This document shows positions 1 through 5,930 of a DNA stretch of 6,352 bases, piece by piece. The DNA lies in contig DKXC01000113.1 of the NCBI GenBank assembly GCA_002492045.1, forward strand, positions 1-6,352. Direction: 5' to 3'. This stretch comes from Micrococcaceae bacterium UBA7136 (GTDB lineage Bacteria; Actinomycetota; Actinomycetes; Actinomycetales; Micrococcaceae). The notes below the pieces were generated by a model, which was not told where the DNA came from, did not search any database, and saw only the letters and a list, made by a program, of their open reading frames with translations. A program made the translations under genes and the position numbers. Every line of letters starts with the position of its first letter. The first letter of the stretch is position 1.

Positions 1-2405
1 GGCCCGTCTTGGGTCTGCCAGAGCCAGGGAGACTGATGATAGAGCTCTGCTACTTCCAGATCAGCCAGATAGAGCCCTTGGTCAGGTAGATGCTTCTGCT
101 CAGTTAAGAGGGGCGGGATGAGTTCGGCCAGGACGGGGGAGTAGGCGGTAGGCACCAGGAACTGGGCGGCCTGCTGGCTGATTTCTTCCAAGTCCTGGTC
201 ACTCAGCCCCTTGCTGCCCTGAGTCTCATTAGAACCTGCCTCATCCAAGAGAAAAGAAGCAGAAGCCTGTCGGCTTTCCTGGGGCAGATAAAGACCGTCT
301 AAGAGGGGAGCCTGAAAGGGCAGAAGGTTCTGGTCTGCATCTCTGACCAGGCCCCTGCCCGGCTGGGAAGCAGGAATCAGGGCTGCCTGGTCAGATTTAA
401 GCACATTGTAGGAATCCTGCTCTGAAATGACCCTCAGACAGATTGAGCTTGAAATATTAGCCCGGATGTCTGCCGACACAGCCCCCTGGGGACGCTGGGT
501 GGCCAGTAACAGGTGATAGCCAAGAGAACGTCCCACCGTGGCAACCCGCATGAGCTCCTGCATGATAGCCGGATAGTCCTCTACCAGAATCTTGAACTCG
601 TCAGCACAAATTAAAACTTCTGGCAACCGCTCACCGCTTAACCCCTCTAAGGTGAGATAGTCCCGATAAGAGCTGACCCCCAAAGAAGCGAAGAGTTCCT
701 CCCGCTTCTTCAAATCGGCTTGCAGGTACTTGAGGGTGCGTTCCAAGCTGCTCTGATCCAGATCAGAAATCATGGATTTCACCTGGGGAAAAGATCGCAA
801 AGGATTAAAAGCCGCCCCGCCCTTGAAGTCAAAAAGTAGAAGATTGAGCCGTTCTGCTGGGTAGCGCAGAAGAAGAGAAAGCAAAATAGTCCTCAGCAGA
901 TAGGACTTACCTGAACCAGTGGTACCAGCGCAGAGGAAATGGGGGCCGTCCTGCTGGAAAGAAAGGCTGAGGGGCTGGCCGCTATCGGGATCAAAGCCCA
1001 GGTAGAAGCGGATGTCCTCACTTTCCTGATCCTGGCCTAAGGACGGTGGCCTGAAAACAGGTAGCTGGCTGCTTCTGGCCCCTAGGCTTCTTCCCTCAAC
1101 TCCCCTGGGGGAGGTTAGCTGATAGACCTGGGCTAAAGTCTTGAGATAGGTGGCCGAAGAGATGCCATCTAGCTGAATCCAAGACCAGTCCTGCCCTAGC
1201 AGTTGAAGAGGGTCTGTCCTTTCAGCCTGCTGCGCCTGAAAAAGCAAGAAAAGACAGGAATCAAAACCGGTCGGCAGGCCACCGACAGGATCCTCCAAGA
1301 AGAGGTAGCCCTTCCACTTCTTAGCCTGGTCAAGATCGGTAAAAAGACGAACCTGGGGAAGAAATAAAAGAGGTTCAGCCAGGGCTAGGAAGGAAGCTGA
1401 AGAGGTCACCGGCAAAAACAAACCCAGAGCCTGCCCTGAGGCCGCTAGCTGGGCCAGCAAAAGGCGCTGACTAGCTAAGGGAACCTGAGTAAAGAAAGAA
1501 GCCAGCTGCTCTGAGGCCAGACTACAGGGAATATGGGTCAGCTGAGGCAGGTGGGAAAGTTCCCCCTGCTTTGTCTGGATCCTGGCTGGGCGATGCCCCC
1601 TACCTACCCGGTAGACAGAAGAGCCTAACCCCAGCGAAGGACGACAGGACCGCGCCCAGGCCACTTCAGCCTCTACCGCCTGCCCGATGAGCTTCCTGGC
1701 CTTGGGGCCTTCAGGAGTAGAGAAAAAACTCTGCAGAAGAATCATGCCGGCCGAGGCAATAGCCAGCAGGGCTATCAACCAATGACCGGTCAGCCAGGCA
1801 ATCAGCAGGCCCAGAACTAGGGGAAAGAAAGCCAGAAGATAGGTCAGCAGACGGGAGCGTCCTTGGGGTAAATCAAGAATCTGGGGCTCTGGTTCTGCAT
1901 AGGGGAGTGGCAACTGAGCAGAAAGAGGATCCACGACCAGCACCGAAGAACCCAGGAGTAGGGGCTGACCTACCTCTAGCTTTCGCCTGCCAGCCCTACC
2001 TTCAAAAAAGATTCCGGCAGGCTCTAAGGAGAGCTTCCCCTCCACCGCCTCCATCGCGGGGTCGTCTACCCTAATATCTAGGCCAGACCGTCCTAGAGAC
2101 CAAACACCACGGCCTAGTAGAAGAGAACGCTGAGAATCTGGGCCATGGAGGAAACTTAATCTGACCAGAGCCTCCGACTGGCTGTCTGAAGCATCAGGAG
2201 ACAAGGTTAAGAACTGGCCCTGAAGCTGGGCAAGCGATAGCTGGGGTAGGGGATAGGCTCCTAGGAACCACTGGGCATGAGGGGACCGGGTGAGCGCTCG
2301 CAGGGCTTCTTGAGCCTGATGCCCATTAGCTGCTGTGGGAAGCTCTAGCTTGATGGGGCGCACTCTGGGAGAGCCTGGAATTTGGAGGAGGCAGTAGAGA
2401 TCCAT
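1..2405 (-). CDS. Membrane-anchored FtsK/SpoIIIE-family ATPase, EssC-like, partial (C-terminus outside window)
   Basis: Reading the minus strand from the ATG at 2405-2403 gives 801 uninterrupted codons that run off the left edge. Domains in order: an N-terminal region with an FHA-like segment at about residues 82-160 (LLGRGVWSLGRSGLDIRVDD), two hydrophobic helices at about 186-205 and 209-228 separated by a THG-type turn, a linker at about 230-470, and an FtsK/SpoIIIE ATPase domain at about 470-725. The ATPase has Walker A GTTGSGKS at 494-501, DFKGG at 526-530, Walker B LICADEF with D602 and E603, and ATQRP at 635-639 followed by the ADIRANISS and PGRG stretches typical of the family. Both acidic Walker B residues are present, so the domain is probably active. 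The order FHA-2TM-linker-ATPase is that of EssC/YukB type VII secretion ATPases; the helices would anchor the protein with the motor in the cytoplasm. The FHA-like segment keeps GRS but lacks the usual Ser-x-x-His, so phosphothreonine binding is doubtful. Whether further ATPase domains follow is unseen. No WXG100 gene is visible. A DNA translocase role is less likely but not excluded. Confidence 0.88.
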   Translation of the reverse strand, partial: MDLYCLLQIPGSPRVRPIKLELPTAANGHQAQEALRALTRSPHAQWFLGAYPLPQLSLAQLQGQFLTLSPDASDSQSEALVRLSFLHGPDSQRSLLLGRGVWSLGRSGLDIRVDDPAMEAVEGKLSLEPAGIFFEGRAGRRKLEVGQPLLLGSSVLVVDPLSAQLPLPYAEPEPQILDLPQGRSRLLTYLLAFFPLVLGLLIAWLTGHWLIALLAIASAGMILLQSFFSTPEGPKARKLIGQAVEAEVAWARSCRPSLGLGSSVYRVGRGHRPARIQTKQGELSHLPQLTHIPCSLASEQLASFFTQVPLASQRLLLAQLAASGQALGLFLPVTSSASFLALAEPLLFLPQVRLFTDLDQAKKWKGYLFLEDPVGGLPTGFDSCLFLLFQAQQAERTDPLQLLGQDWSWIQLDGISSATYLKTLAQVYQLTSPRGVEGRSLGARSSQLPVFRPPSLGQDQESEDIRFYLGFDPDSGQPLSLSFQQDGPHFLCAGTTGSGKSYLLRTILLSLLLRYPAERLNLLLFDFKGGAAFNPLRSFPQVKSMISDLDQSSLERTLKYLQADLKKREELFASLGVSSYRDYLTLEGLSGERLPEVLICADEFKILVEDYPAIMQELMRVATVGRSLGYHLLLATQRPQGAVSADIRANISSSICLRVISEQDSYNVLKSDQAALIPASQPGRGLVRDADQNLLPFQAPLLDGLYLPQESRQASASFLLDEAGSNETQGSKGLSDQDLEEISQQAAQFLVPTAYSPVLAELIPPLLTEQKHLPDQGLYLADLEVAELYHQSPWLWQTQDG

Positions 2406-2409
2406 AGGC

Positions 2410-2441
2410 AGTATAAAAGCTCTCAAATCCTGCCAGCGCAA
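2410..2441 (-). promoter_or_regulatory. Candidate promoter for the FtsK/EssC-like gene, possibly leaderless
   Basis: On the minus strand TATACT (2415-2410) matches a -10 hexamer at five of six positions and ends four bases before the ATG at 2405. A weak -35, TTGCGC (2441-2436), lies 20 bp upstream, longer than the usual 17. No clear Shine-Dalgarno sits within 5-12 nt of the ATG; the nearest purine runs, GAGAG and AGGA, are about 14 and 22 nt away. This pattern would fit a transcript starting at or next to the ATG, which is common in actinobacteria, although the 4-base gap is slightly short. Frame extension upstream is possible through TTG codons before an in-frame TAA, so the start is not certain. 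Confidence 0.35.
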
Positions 2442-2452
2442 GGGCGCAAGTC

Positions 2453-2484
2453 GGCAAAAACAACCTTAAAAAGTTGTTTTTGCC
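2453..2484. repeat. Perfect 12-bp inverted repeat, possible operator or stem-loop
   Basis: GGCAAAAACAAC (2453-2464) is the exact reverse complement of GTTGTTTTTGCC (2473-2484), with an 8-base spacer CTTAAAAA. It lies upstream of both divergent genes, so a terminator is not expected here, and no T-run follows directly on either strand. The right arm overlaps the candidate rightward -35 box, which would suit a repressor or activator site. As RNA it could also fold as a hairpin. Confidence 0.6.
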
Positions 2485-2509
2485 TGATGGGTGGAAGATT
2501 TTTTGTAAT
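2480..2509 (+). promoter_or_regulatory. Candidate promoter for the glf operon
   Basis: TTGCCT (2480-2485) and TGTAAT (2504-2509), spaced by 18 bp, match the housekeeping -35 and -10 consensus at four and five of six positions. It would give a leader of about 190 nt before the glf GTG. The -35 overlaps the right arm of the 12-bp inverted repeat. Other A/T-rich stretches, such as TTATAGATAAAAC around 2591-2603, could hold a closer -10 box but show no matching -35. Confidence 0.35.
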
Positions 2510-2552
2510 AGTAGCCCCAGAAGCTAGGACAAATAATCACAGATAGCTGCCA

Positions 2553-2566
2553 GCTTCCCAGGAAGC
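2553..2566. repeat. Short palindrome in the glf leader
   Basis: GCTTCC-CA-GGAAGC is a perfect 6-bp inverted repeat with a 2-base spacer. The tight spacer suits a dimeric protein binding site on DNA better than an RNA hairpin. With such a short length, chance occurrence is quite possible. Confidence 0.3.
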
Positions 2567-2637
2567 CACAAACCCAAAAATCCGGTAGATTTATAGATAA
2601 AACTGTTTGGTTCCCCTATGGCCCCAAACCCCATGCT

Positions 2638-2656
2638 GCTTCTAAGTGCTAGAAGC
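2638..2656 (+). repeat. Stem-loop in the glf leader
   Basis: GCTTCTA (2638-2644) pairs perfectly with TAGAAGC (2650-2656) around the 5-base loop AGTGC; a T-G wobble can add one pair at the base. It lies about 40 nt upstream of the glf ribosome binding site and would be in the mRNA leader. There is no following T-run, so it does not look like an intrinsic terminator. Confidence 0.4.
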
Positions 2657-2664
2657 GCCGCAGT

Positions 2665-2691
2665 GACTGAGCCTGGGACGGTTGCAGTCCC
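2665..2691 (+). promoter_or_regulatory. Two mutually exclusive small stems just upstream of the glf ribosome binding site
   Basis: GGGAC (2675-2679) can pair with GTCCC (2687-2691) across a 7-base loop. Alternatively GACTG (2665-2669) can pair with CAGTC (2685-2689) across 15 bases. Both use 2687-2689, so they cannot form together. The site ends five bases before the Shine-Dalgarno at 2697. The stems are only 5 bp, so a regulatory role is speculative. Confidence 0.2.
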
Positions 2692-2696
2692 CTACT

Positions 2697-2702
2697 AAGG
2701 AG
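2697..2702 (+). promoter_or_regulatory. Ribosome binding site of glf
   Basis: AAGGAG lies five bases before the GTG at 2708, a good spacing. The ATG at 2704 is only one base away, and its frame closes after four codons (MSER then TGA at 2716-2718), so this site selects the GTG start. Confidence 0.75.
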
Positions 2703-2707
2703 TATGA

Positions 2708-3895
2708 GTGAACGCTGATCTAGTTGTTGTTGGTTCTGGCCTCTTTGGCCTGACCATCGCCGAACAAGCCGCTACCCAGCTTGGCCTCAAGGTAGCCCTG
2801 CTCGACCGGCGTCACCACATCGGTGGTAACGCCTACAGTGAGAAGGAGGAACGCACCGGCATTGAAGTCCACCGCTACGGTGCCCACCTCTTCCACACCT
2901 CCAACGAGCGAGTCTGGGAATACGTCAACCGTTTCACTGCCTTCACCAACTACACCCACCGGGTCTACACCACCCACAAGGGCATCGTCTACCCCATGCC
3001 CATCAACTTGGGCACCATCAACCAGTTCTTCAATGCTGCCTACACCCCAGCCGAAGCCAAGGCCCTGATCCAGGAGCAGGCTGGTGAACTAGCTGGCACC
3101 GACCCCAAGAACCTCAACGACAAGGGCATCTCCCTGATCGGCCGCCCCCTCTACGAAGCCTTCATCAAGCACTACACTGCTAAGCAGTGGCAGACCGACC
3201 CCGCGGACCTGCCGGCCTCCATCATCTCCCGCCTTCCGGTTCGCTACACCTACGACAACCGCTACTTCAACGACAAGTACGAGGGTCTGCCGGTCGACGG
3301 CTACACCGCCTGGCTAGAGCGCATGGCTGCCCACCCCAACATTGAAGTTCACCTCAACACTGACTTCTTTGAAGAGGGCCACGAATACTCCCGTTCCAAG
3401 GTGCTAGGCCAGGTTCCTGTGGTCTACACCGGCCCGGTCGACCGCTACTTTGACTACGCCGAAGGTGACCTCTCCTGGCGCACCATCGACCTTGAAGAAG
3501 AAGTCCTAGAGATGGAAGACTTCCAGGGCTGCTCGGTCATGAACTACCCCGACGCTGACTTCCCCTTCACCCGCATCCACGAGTTCCGTCACTTCCACCC
3601 CGAGCGTGACTACACCAAGGACGCCACCGTCATCCACCGCGAATACTCCCGCTTCGCCCAGAAGGGCGACGAACCCTACTACCCCGTCAATACCGGGGCT
3701 GACCGAGAAATGCTGCTGCGCTACCGTGAACTAGCCGGCGGTGAGAAGAACGTCCTCTTTGGTGGACGCCTGGGCACCTACAAGTACCTGGATATGCACA
3801 TGGCTATCGGTGCTGCCCTCTCCATGTTCGACAACAAGCTGCGTCCCCACTTTGAAAAGGGCGAAAAGCTGATTTCTGGCGGAATTGAAGCCTAA
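2708..3895 (+). CDS. glf: UDP-galactopyranose mutase
   Basis: This 395-residue flavoenzyme interconverts UDP-galactopyranose and UDP-galactofuranose in the cytoplasm and supplies the donor for galactofuranose polymers. Length is normal for bacterial Glf. The N-terminal FAD-binding Rossmann motif is VVVGSGLFG (6-14), with an acidic residue D33 at the end of the second strand and GGN at 39-41. RYGAHLFHT (56-64) is a family signature. The active-site segment YTAKQW (156-161) and R175 correspond to the uridine-binding Trp and catalytic-site Arg known from Klebsiella Glf (W160, R174). The C-terminal FAD signature is FGGRLGTYKYLDMH (351-364). The GTG start is chosen for its AAGGAG at 2697-2702 and because translation directly enters the Rossmann strand. 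It is the first gene of an operon with the GlfT2-like gene 19 bp downstream. Codon use is strikingly C-ending (AAC, TAC, CAC, GAC, TTC), more so than in both neighbours, suggesting strong expression. Confidence 0.97.
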   Translation: MNADLVVVGSGLFGLTIAEQAATQLGLKVALLDRRHHIGGNAYSEKEERTGIEVHRYGAHLFHTSNERVWEYVNRFTAFTNYTHRVYTTHKGIVYPMPINLGTINQFFNAAYTPAEAKALIQEQAGELAGTDPKNLNDKGISLIGRPLYEAFIKHYTAKQWQTDPADLPASIISRLPVRYTYDNRYFNDKYEGLPVDGYTAWLERMAAHPNIEVHLNTDFFEEGHEYSRSKVLGQVPVVYTGPVDRYFDYAEGDLSWRTIDLEEEVLEMEDFQGCSVMNYPDADFPFTRIHEFRHFHPERDYTKDATVIHREYSRFAQKGDEPYYPVNTGADREMLLRYRELAGGEKNVLFGGRLGTYKYLDMHMAIGAALSMFDNKLRPHFEKGEKLISGGIEA

Positions 3896-3899
3896 GGAG
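3894..3899 (+). promoter_or_regulatory. Probable ribosome binding site of the glfT2-like gene, unusually distant
   Basis: AAGGAG overlaps the glf TAA stop (3893-3895) and is the only good Shine-Dalgarno here, but it lies 15 bases before the ATG at 3915. No ATG, GTG or TTG in the reading frame stands at the usual 5-9 base distance. A terminating glf ribosome may re-initiate here. Confidence 0.45.
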
Positions 3900-3914
3900 C
3901 TAGACGAGAAAACC

Positions 3915-5930
3915 ATGATGGATACTGTCAAAGAACTACGGACCCTTCAGCGCATTATTCTGCCGGAGGCAGTACAGACCGACGTTATTCCCCTCTATGT
4001 AGACAGCGGAGATGCAACCGGTATTCAGCTGCCTACTAGATTAGATGGGGAAGCCTCTAAGACCCTAGCCCAGGCGACCGCCCGCCAAGAGAAGCAGGCA
4101 GAGCACTTAGTCCAACGGTCTAGCTCTGCCCCTGATGTTTTGGGTAGGCATTCAACCCACCTGGCCGCCGGCACTACCGTTTCCTTCGGAACCTACTTCA
4201 ATGCTTTCCCTGCTTCTTACTGGAGACGTTGGACTAACCTCAAGGCTGTCACTCTAGAGCTTGAAACTCAGGGGGAGGGCATGGTTATTGTCTATAAGTC
4301 CAACGCCCGCGGCGTCATCCAGCGAGTAGACGCTAAGGTACTCTCTGGTCAGGAGAAGAACAGCTTTGAGCTGCCCTTGGCTCCCTTCGGCGATGGTGGC
4401 TGGTACTGGTTTGACTTGATTGCTACCCAGGACGACCTGACCCTGCTTGAGGCTGCCTGGAAGGGGGATATCACTCCCCGTCTAGGTTCAGCTGGTGGTA
4501 AAGCAACCGTTCAGATTACTACCATGAACAAGGTTGACTACTGCATTGATAACATTCGTTCGCTAGGCCAGAACCTAGATGCCCTGGAATCAGTGCAGGA
4601 AATCCTCATTGTTGATCAGGGAACCGATAAGGTTCAAGACCATCCTGACTTCGAGGAAGTTGTCGCCCCGCTTGCCGGTAAATTCCGGATTATTAATCAG
4701 GCTAACCTGGGCGGTTCTGGCGGTTTCGCCCGAGGCATGTACGAGTCTGTGAATAATGGCTCCGACTACGTCATGCTTCTGGACGATGACGTTGTTGTTG
4801 AACCCGAATCAATTCTGCGTCTCATCACCTTTGCTGACTACTGTAAGAACCCCACTATCGTGGGCGGTCATATGTTTGACATGTATGACCGTTCAGTCCT
4901 ACATGCCTTCGGCGAAGTGGTGAACCCCTGGCGCACCTTCTATGACAAGCCCCAAGATGATATGTCCTTGGGTCATAACCTGGCCTTTTCCAACCTTCGT
5001 AATACTCACTGGATGCATCGTCGGGTTGACGTGGACTATAACGGCTGGTGGATGTGTCTTATCCCTACCGAAGTTATCAAGAAGATCGGTCTTTCCCTGC
5101 CCCTCTTCCTCAAATGGGACGATGCTGAATACGGTTTGCGGGCCAAGGCAGCCGGTATTCCTACAGTCTCCTTCCCTGGCGCCGGTCTCTGGCATGTTTC
5201 CTGGCAGGACAAGGACGATTCTGTGGGCTGGCAGGCCTACTTCCACGAACGGAACCGTCTCATTACCGCCCTGATTCACTCTCCCTTTGAGAAGGGCGGA
5301 GCTGTTCTGCGAGAGTCTCTCTTCCTGGACGTCAAGCATGCTCTTTCTATGCAGTATTACACCGAGGAGGGCCGTCTTATGGCGATCGAAGACCTCCTCT
5401 CTGGACCTGAACATCTGCATCCTTCTCTGAGCGAGCGGTTGCCGGTGATTAGGGGTAAGGTGAAGGATTTCCAGGATGCTCAGCTTAAGTCTGATGTGGA
5501 TTCCTACCCACAGCCTAAGACCAAGAAGCCTCCTTTCAAGGGACGGCGAAATTTTGCCTCGCCTGGTTACCAGAAACTTATCCCCTGGACTATTTCGACG
5601 GTAGGGCGTCAGCTCTTTAAGCCTGTGGATGAACTGGCACAGAAGCATCCTCAGATTCAGCTCAGCTACTCTGAGAATCGCTGGTGGACGGTCTCGAAGT
5701 TTGATTCCTTGCTGGTTACCAATGCTGAAGGTACCGGGGTCTTCTGGTACAAGCGAGATCCTAAGAAGCTACGTGAGAATCTGCTGCGAGCTGCCAAGCT
5801 CCACAGCAAACTCTTTAACGATTGGTCTAACCTGCGTCAGCAGTATAGGGAAGCAGCCGCTGAGGTTGCCTCCTATGAGGCCTGGCAGAAGACCTTTGAA
5901 AAGCATACGGAGTCTGTTCTAACCCGATGA
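3915..5930 (+). CDS. glfT2: GlfT2-like galactofuranosyltransferase (galactan polymerase)
   Basis: The 671-residue product matches GlfT2, which transfers galactofuranose from UDP-Galf to a lipid-linked acceptor and in mycobacteria builds galactan with alternating linkages. The N-terminal beta-sandwich holds TYFNAFPASYWRRWT (from T93), the family signature. The GT-A catalytic domain has NLGGSGGFARGMYE, the metal-binding DDD at 290-292, NGWW at 376-379, WDDAEYGLRA with D402 and D403, and H427 in LWHVSW. As I recall M. tuberculosis GlfT2 numbering, these align with D256-D258, W347/W348, D371/D372 and H396, so the catalytic set is complete. The C-terminal part (about 460-671) is the helical family-specific region. 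No signal peptide or membrane helix is evident, so it acts at the inner membrane face. It is about 34 residues longer than the mycobacterial enzyme (637), mostly from extra sequence at about residues 40-85. The ATG at 3915 is preferred; an upstream TTG at 3885 lies within glf and lacks a binding site. Its stop overlaps the next start. The actual polymer and linkages are unknown. Confidence 0.93.
   Translation: MMDTVKELRTLQRIILPEAVQTDVIPLYVDSGDATGIQLPTRLDGEASKTLAQATARQEKQAEHLVQRSSSAPDVLGRHSTHLAAGTTVSFGTYFNAFPASYWRRWTNLKAVTLELETQGEGMVIVYKSNARGVIQRVDAKVLSGQEKNSFELPLAPFGDGGWYWFDLIATQDDLTLLEAAWKGDITPRLGSAGGKATVQITTMNKVDYCIDNIRSLGQNLDALESVQEILIVDQGTDKVQDHPDFEEVVAPLAGKFRIINQANLGGSGGFARGMYESVNNGSDYVMLLDDDVVVEPESILRLITFADYCKNPTIVGGHMFDMYDRSVLHAFGEVVNPWRTFYDKPQDDMSLGHNLAFSNLRNTHWMHRRVDVDYNGWWMCLIPTEVIKKIGLSLPLFLKWDDAEYGLRAKAAGIPTVSFPGAGLWHVSWQDKDDSVGWQAYFHERNRLITALIHSPFEKGGAVLRESLFLDVKHALSMQYYTEEGRLMAIEDLLSGPEHLHPSLSERLPVIRGKVKDFQDAQLKSDVDSYPQPKTKKPPFKGRRNFASPGYQKLIPWTISTVGRQLFKPVDELAQKHPQIQLSYSENRWWTVSKFDSLLVTNAEGTGVFWYKRDPKKLRENLLRAAKLHSKLFNDWSNLRQQYREAAAEVASYEAWQKTFEKHTESVLTR

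Larger units (their letters stand above)
2406..2707. other. Divergent intergenic region between the FtsK/EssC-like gene and glf
   Basis: These 302 bp separate two divergently transcribed genes, so both 5' control regions should lie here. No plausible protein-coding frame or tRNA was seen. Contents from left to right: a candidate leftward promoter close to the FtsK-like start, a tandem GCGCAAG (2436-2442 and 2444-2450), a perfect 12-bp inverted repeat (2453-2484), a candidate rightward promoter (2480-2509), an A/T-richer stretch with a 6-bp palindrome (2553-2566), and a leader with two short stem-loops just before the glf ribosome binding site. The glf leader would be close to 190 nt if the 2480-2509 promoter is the one used. 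Confidence 0.8.

Noticed and set aside
2436..2450. Tandem GCGCAAG as an iteron or regulatory repeat
   Set aside because: Only two 7-base copies; too short to distinguish from chance.
2453..2484. Rho-independent terminator
   Set aside because: The arms are A/T rich, no T-run directly follows on either strand, and the position upstream of two divergent genes gives nothing to terminate.
2704..2718. ATG at 2704 as the glf start
   Set aside because: Its frame stops after four codons and it is one base from the Shine-Dalgarno. A small indel could link it to glf (MSE-NAD-like start), but GTG at 2708 works without assuming one.
3885..3914. TTG at 3885 as start of the GlfT2-like protein (ten extra residues)
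   Set aside because: It lies inside glf, has no ribosome binding site upstream, and the added residues (LKPKELDEKT) arise from the stop and Shine-Dalgarno region; the ATG at 3915 is simpler.
4899..5648. 249-codon open frame on the minus strand
   Set aside because: It is antisense to the conserved catalytic and C-terminal regions of the GlfT2-like gene, contains no recognisable domain and is best explained as a codon-bias shadow.
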